Source: Linnemannia hyalina (taxonomy: Eukaryota > Mortierellomycota > Mortierellomycetes > Mortierellales > Mortierellaceae). From it: a DNA stretch of 64,000 nucleotides. The position numbers were made by a program, and so were the translations under genes. The notes beneath the pieces were generated by a model. That model worked only from the letters and a program-made list of their open reading frames with translations. It did not search any database and had not been told where the DNA came from. The DNA lies in the NCBI GenBank assembly GCA_019671135.1, contig JAHRHY010000004.1:1674001-1738000 (forward strand), written 5' to 3'. Positions 59,901-64,000 of the stretch are shown in pieces (within the stretch, counting starts at the first letter, position 1; the number at the start of each line of letters is the position of its first letter).

Positions 59901-61492
59901 AAAGAGAACTGTTCATGATCTGGCATGTTGCCATCATCGTCAATAAGATAGGGATATCCCTTTCATGCTTCTCTCTCTTTCGTGATATCTGCTTTTTGAT
60001 TGCGTTCTTTTTTATTGTGCATGACCACCAATAGACCGTTCTTGCGTATCCGCATGCTTGACACAGAAGGTATGACTAGTACCCTGGCGTTTCCGAATGC
60101 GCTATTGCCTTATATGTTTCTCTCTTTCTTTATCTCTGCATATTTCCCCCTCCTCTTGCGCTTTTTTTTGCTTCTCGCCTCTTTTTGATCAATAGGGAGG
60201 GGGAAAAGGCGGAATTATAGTTCCCACTAAAATAATGAAGAAACAGCCTCCTGCCATACAGCAAAAACAAAAATAACGAGCGCATGTCAAGAACGTTTTT
60301 TCTTTTGTTGACGACCGTTGAGAAAGAGAATTGTCCGCAACTGACTGAATCGATCGACATCTGGGTGAGGCTGTCATATGAAATAATGAAAATTGAAGGG
60401 GTCACCGAGTTGGTGACAATATTGAGAGCCTTCACTTCCTCTTCTCGTCTCTTGCCCCACCTCGGTTGAATAAGTAACCGTTCTTGGGGGCATCTGGTTG
60501 GACTGGAACATTCAAACAGGCAAGACGCATCGGCGCCGGAAGATCGGAAGGATATAAAAAAAAGAAAAAAAAAAGTGGCATACACAAACGCACAACTCCA
60601 AACAATGGTCCCCGCGCAGTTGTTGAGCCCTGATGCATGTTTGCATACCATGCATACACAGCCTAGGGACTCGGTCCAACAGATATTGTTTGCTCTGTTC
60701 TTTGCACACGGACACGGCCCCTTCTCTCCCTATTACATCTCCTTATTCACACCTGTCAAAACAATAAACAACAAACAAACATGCAAAGAAAACCAGCATG
60801 AAGTTCTGCACCTCCATCTCTCTTTTCCCTTCATCCACATAGGATTACCTCCATCATCCATGGATGATTCGTTTTATTCGACTCTTCTCCAACAATGTAT
60901 GCAACGTCCCATCCCCACAATTCCTTTTGAAAGAGATAGATAGAGATGAGAAAATGACGGATAAGAAGACTGACATGTGATATTATTGTTCGTTACAGCA
61001 CCCGCCACCTCACTTTTCTATTTTTTCTCCTCTTAGCACTCCGTCGTCAGTTTTTGTCGTTCCTTTCGCCAACAACGTGGCAAATGAGACGGTTGTGTTT
61101 GAAAAAGTCAGTGCGTCGAAAAAATAGAAAATGACATGCCATTTGTACTTGGTCAGAGATACAAACAAAATCTTTTGGTCGACCGTTGAAAGAAAAAAAG
61201 ATTCATGGACATTGCCTTTTGCAAATGTCCCGATGCACGGTCTGTCCGTTCCATCATCATTGTTTTTGTTCACCCTAGCTGATTCCCTGATCCTGATCTT
61301 TCCGTGTCTAGATCCCTGCGCCGCTTTTGGCTGCTTATGACATCGTTTGAATAAAACTAGCAAAAAATGAACAGTAGACCCCCACCGGCCATGACGTGCA
61401 CCGCAAGGTTAAGACGTTGAAAAACCTTACCCAACACCCCACTATCTTTAGACATCCACACATTTATTTGACGAAGAAAGGATAGCAATATT
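56912..61492. other. 4.6-kb gene-poor region
   Basis: No gene can be supported. The best candidate start is an ATG at 58121 in a good context (after CAACAACAACAAC), encoding MARRFPGSSSETKTRGQNIV before a GTAACC donor. I could not follow it into convincing further exons, though a small multi-exon gene in 58.1-59.2 kb remains possible. The rest is a mosaic of A/G-rich (57.0-57.5) and C/T-rich (58.5-59.2, 60.7-60.9) tracts. Confidence 0.4.
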
Positions 61493-63466
61493 TTAGAGAT
61501 ATATTCTACGGAGATCCTTGGGGAGGGTAATCTTTTGGCACTGCGGACACAGCTTCTTGCTGCCCAGGGTCTGCATCCAGCAGGCCTCACAATGAACGTG
61601 CCAGCAGACGATAGAAGTCAGCGGGACCGTGTAAGCCTCTAAACATATTAAACACGTTGGGACATTCTTGTTGGCCGACTCCAGATGCTTGACCTTGGAC
61701 CTCAACGCCTCAATCAGCAGTCGCGTGTCACCAGAGGTCAACGCCGAACTCATCAGCGCGTCTACCCTCTGGTCTTCTGCTTGCGCTTTGTGATGGTGAT
61801 GGCGGGCTTGATCGTGGTCGTCGTTGTCATCTCCTTCCAGATCAATTTCTTCGTCCTCGTCTACAAGTTCATCGTCCACATCACCCGGATCATCACCCAT
61901 GTCTTCAATATCCACATCCCGGTCAACACCTCTATGCCGCCTTTGTGCCTCCTTGACTGCAAGGGTCGGTGAAGGCGGAGCTCGTTCGACAACAGCTGTC
62001 GATTCCATGACAATTTCCCGCAGCTCGTCTGTGTCCGGATCCTCAATGTTCAAAACCACATCCCGCTCCGTGAACTGAGCACCCCCATACTCGTCATCCT
62101 CATCATCCTCCACATTCAAATCGTCGTCAATGTCCTCCTGTACAGTTCTCGATCCTGACCCGAGAGAAGCCATCCCACCTTCAAACAGGGCTGTCGCTCT
62201 TATCCGTGTCTGACCTGCCCATGTGTATTCTTCAAACGAATCCGCCATCCGGGCATTAGGGGTGGTTGCTATAGAGCTCCTGCCTGATGCGCCTCCAGAG
62301 ACTGGCGTGTTTGCGCCTGAAGACGAATAACTTCCTTGTGTATCGTGCCGTGATGGTTGTGGATTGGTGAGGCAGGCATCGATATGGGTGTTGATATCAT
62401 CAAGTGATCCAAAGAGACGTTCGTTACAGATGAAGCATGTCGCTGGGGAGTCGTCGTTGAGAGAATCTTCAAGCGCGCCTGCTAGTCCTAGATCTAGATC
62501 CCTGCCTCCTCCTCCTCCTCCTCCTCCTCGACCTGATCCTACTCCATTGCCATCTTTGTTGTTTTGTCGCGCTCCCCTCCGCTTCTGAATATCTCGCAGC
62601 ATCTATAGTCATTCAATAATAGTGAGAATAGCGATTAAAAACCACGTGAAGGAACTGCATGCAAAAGCATTCGGGCGAAAAATTGTGAATGTAAATAATC
62701 GTACGTTCTGCTTCTCTTGGTCTGTTGCCGATGCGCGAGATTTCCCTTTCATGAACTGCTTTGATGCTGCAATTGCTGCTCCTCGCTTGCCCCGACCCCT
62801 ACATTAGAGTGAAATACGTATGCGTTTGATCAGTCAATGTTGTTACAACTGGCAATCGCAAATTCAACAAAAAAAAAACGAGAGCCACAACACCAAAAGA
62901 AAGAAATGGGCTGCTTACACTTCACTGGACGCTCCAGTTTCCAGTTGGGCAAGCTCCATGCGGTAATGCTGCTGGTACTGTCCTGGAGTTACATACTCGT
63001 GACAGATCGGACATTTGATGGATGGGTTCCTCTTGGCTCGCTTGACTGGGGCTGTAGGCGTAGATGAATTTGAATAGCTGTGGCGTTTATTCCTGTTGCT
63101 ATCCTCTTCATCCAGCTCACTTCCTGGTTCACTCCCACGACCACTCATACTCTCGCGACTGGTTTTTCTGTGGAGCTGCTGCTGTTGTTGGGAGCGGTCT
63201 GAATCTGGGACCGAGTCTGTGTCCGAGTCGTGTTGTTGTTGGTTGTGGAGAGACGAATGGCGAGAGCCTGAGTAGGAGTTACGGAGTGTGTTCTTGCCCA
63301 TTGCAATGATGGTGCTGTTGCTGTTTTCGCCAGCGGACCATGAGGATTCTTCCTGAGAGTAGTGTCGTTGTCTAGACGATGGTGGTGATGGTGGTGATGG
63401 CGAGCGCATGGTGAGAGATCTCAAGTTGGGCGAAAACTGCTCTCCACAAGACAAAGTAAGAGACAT
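61493..63466 (-). CDS. RNF220-like RING-type E3 ubiquitin ligase
   Basis: Two exons (63466-62921 and 62602-61493) give 551 residues. Near the end of exon 1 is a small Cys-His motif, CPICHEYVTPGQYQQH, and early in exon 2 a second one, CFICNERLFGSLDDINTHID, both like the UBZ-type fingers of RNF220. The middle is acidic and His-rich (DDNDDHDQARHHHHK), followed by a helix (RLLIEALRSKVKHLESANK). The C-terminal RING is CLICLEAYTVPLTSIVCWHV...CEACW...CPQCQ and the protein ends LPKDLRRIYL, a close match to the C-terminus of animal RNF220. The donor (GAA|GTGTAA) was chosen because it keeps phase; a missed short exon between the two cannot be excluded. Likely promotes ubiquitination, target unknown. 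Confidence 0.85.
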
Positions 63467-63507
63467 GATCGATTAAGGGTGAAAAAGGAGACTGCGTTTT
63501 TTATTTT

Positions 63508-64000
63508 TTAAACCGCACACTCAGCTTGTGCATCAGAAGGAACATAGCGCTCGAGAAAGGTGGCAAACGTGTCCAGGGGGCACGCCTCCAAGGAGCACTT
63601 GAGGTCAGCATGTGCCTTTACCATCTTACCCTCGTAGATTGCGCGGACAACATGCGACTTGTCTGCCAACTCCCATGTTTCGAGGCCAAGTGTAGCCGAG
63701 TACCCTGGCCAAGGCGTGTTTGGCGCGCTGATTATGGCCATGATTTGGTCGATAGACTGATCGTGGACGGAGTAGAACTCAAAGGGACGCGAGGAGGGGT
63801 CGCCGTTCAATGTGGCGCGGATGTTCTTGGGGATAGTACCGACAAACATTCCACCGGAGATACGTTTGACCTTTTCGGCCTGAGGTCCCCAACGCATGGG
63901 CCCGTAAGCCATGACCCAGGTTCCAGCAATGGCTTTGGTCGCCTCAGTGGAGGTGATGCAGTCTGAAGCGTTGGTGCGCGAGCAAGGGAGAGGCATGTTG
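63508..64000 (-). CDS. histidine acid phosphatase (branch 2), C-terminal part
   Basis: The gene enters the window from the right edge on the minus strand; only the last ~163 residues are present and its start lies beyond 64000. The ATG at 63996 is probably internal. Visible are PCSRTNASDCITSTEA (the family's Cys-rich middle), a GGMFVGTIPKNIR helix, and FEFYSVHDQSIDQIMAI. The last carries the catalytic HD pair (proton donor Asp) of phytase-like histidine acid phosphatases, with an S before it where many have G/A. The ending WPGYSATLGLETWEL and a C-terminal Cys pair (CSLEAC) are also as expected. Probably secreted or vacuolar and acting on phosphomonoesters; the RHG active-site motif is outside the window. 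Confidence 0.8.
   Translation of the reverse strand, partial: NMPLPCSRTNASDCITSTEATKAIAGTWVMAYGPMRWGPQAEKVKRISGGMFVGTIPKNIRATLNGDPSSRPFEFYSVHDQSIDQIMAIISAPNTPWPGYSATLGLETWELADKSHVVRAIYEGKMVKAHADLKCSLEACPLDTFATFLERYVPSDAQAECAV

Noticed and set aside
1..64000. CRISPR arrays, operons or ribosome-binding sites
   Set aside because: The DNA is eukaryotic; direct repeats present are minisatellites or microsatellites without unique spacers.

Overview
The window is nuclear DNA of a filamentous, early-diverging fungus. Protein-coding genes are broken by short GT..AG introns (mostly 70-200 bp), leaders are pyrimidine- or CAA-rich, and the gene content fits Mucoromycota/Mortierellomycotina (a Mortierella-like genome is my best guess). 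Pointers to this are an ARE-type sterol acyltransferase, a fungal Trm10, Qcr8, a clathrin light chain, several GT10 fucosyltransferases (L-fucose occurs in walls of this group) and Fanzor/LINE relics. No rRNA, tRNA or CRISPR was recognised. Exon coordinates were worked out by hand from splice signals, reading phase and family conservation; nothing was searched against a database.

Layout. 1-3.5 kb is gene-poor and ends in a 20-bp minisatellite just upstream of a sterol O-acyltransferase (3.5-6.0 kb). A HIT nucleotide hydrolase (6.0-7.0, minus) diverges from an RRT8/EI24-like lipid-droplet protein (7.5-8.7). A large secreted beta-helix protein follows (9.2-11.9, minus). A divergent pair of mitochondrial genes, QCR8 (12.4-12.9, minus) and succinyl-CoA ligase beta (13.1-15.7), is recognisable but frame-disrupted in both members. 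15.7-24 kb is mostly empty except for a small YdcZ-type DMT transporter (19.8-20.4). A transcription factor with an unusual domain mix (24.1-29.4) precedes TRM10 (29.7-31.6), a DUR3-like solute symporter (32.3-34.0) and clathrin light chain (35.3-36.6).

37-51.3 kb is an accessory island. It holds a decayed gene, three paralogous GT10 fucosyltransferases on the minus strand, a fragment resembling an alpha-1,2-fucosyltransferase-type glycosyltransferase, a degenerate LINE, a degenerate Fanzor/TnpB-like nuclease, and a duplicated non-coding module next to two of the fucosyltransferases. 52.4-64 kb returns to ordinary genes: a three-His-box desaturase/hydroxylase, a Ser-rich MIT-domain protein, a 4-kb gene-poor gap, an RNF220-like RING ligase, and the 3' end of a histidine acid phosphatase running off the window.

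Functionally most genes are independent housekeeping loci: sterol ester storage with a lipid-droplet protein nearby, mitochondrial respiration/TCA, nitrogen uptake, endocytosis and tRNA modification. The coherent theme of the island is glycan fucosylation.
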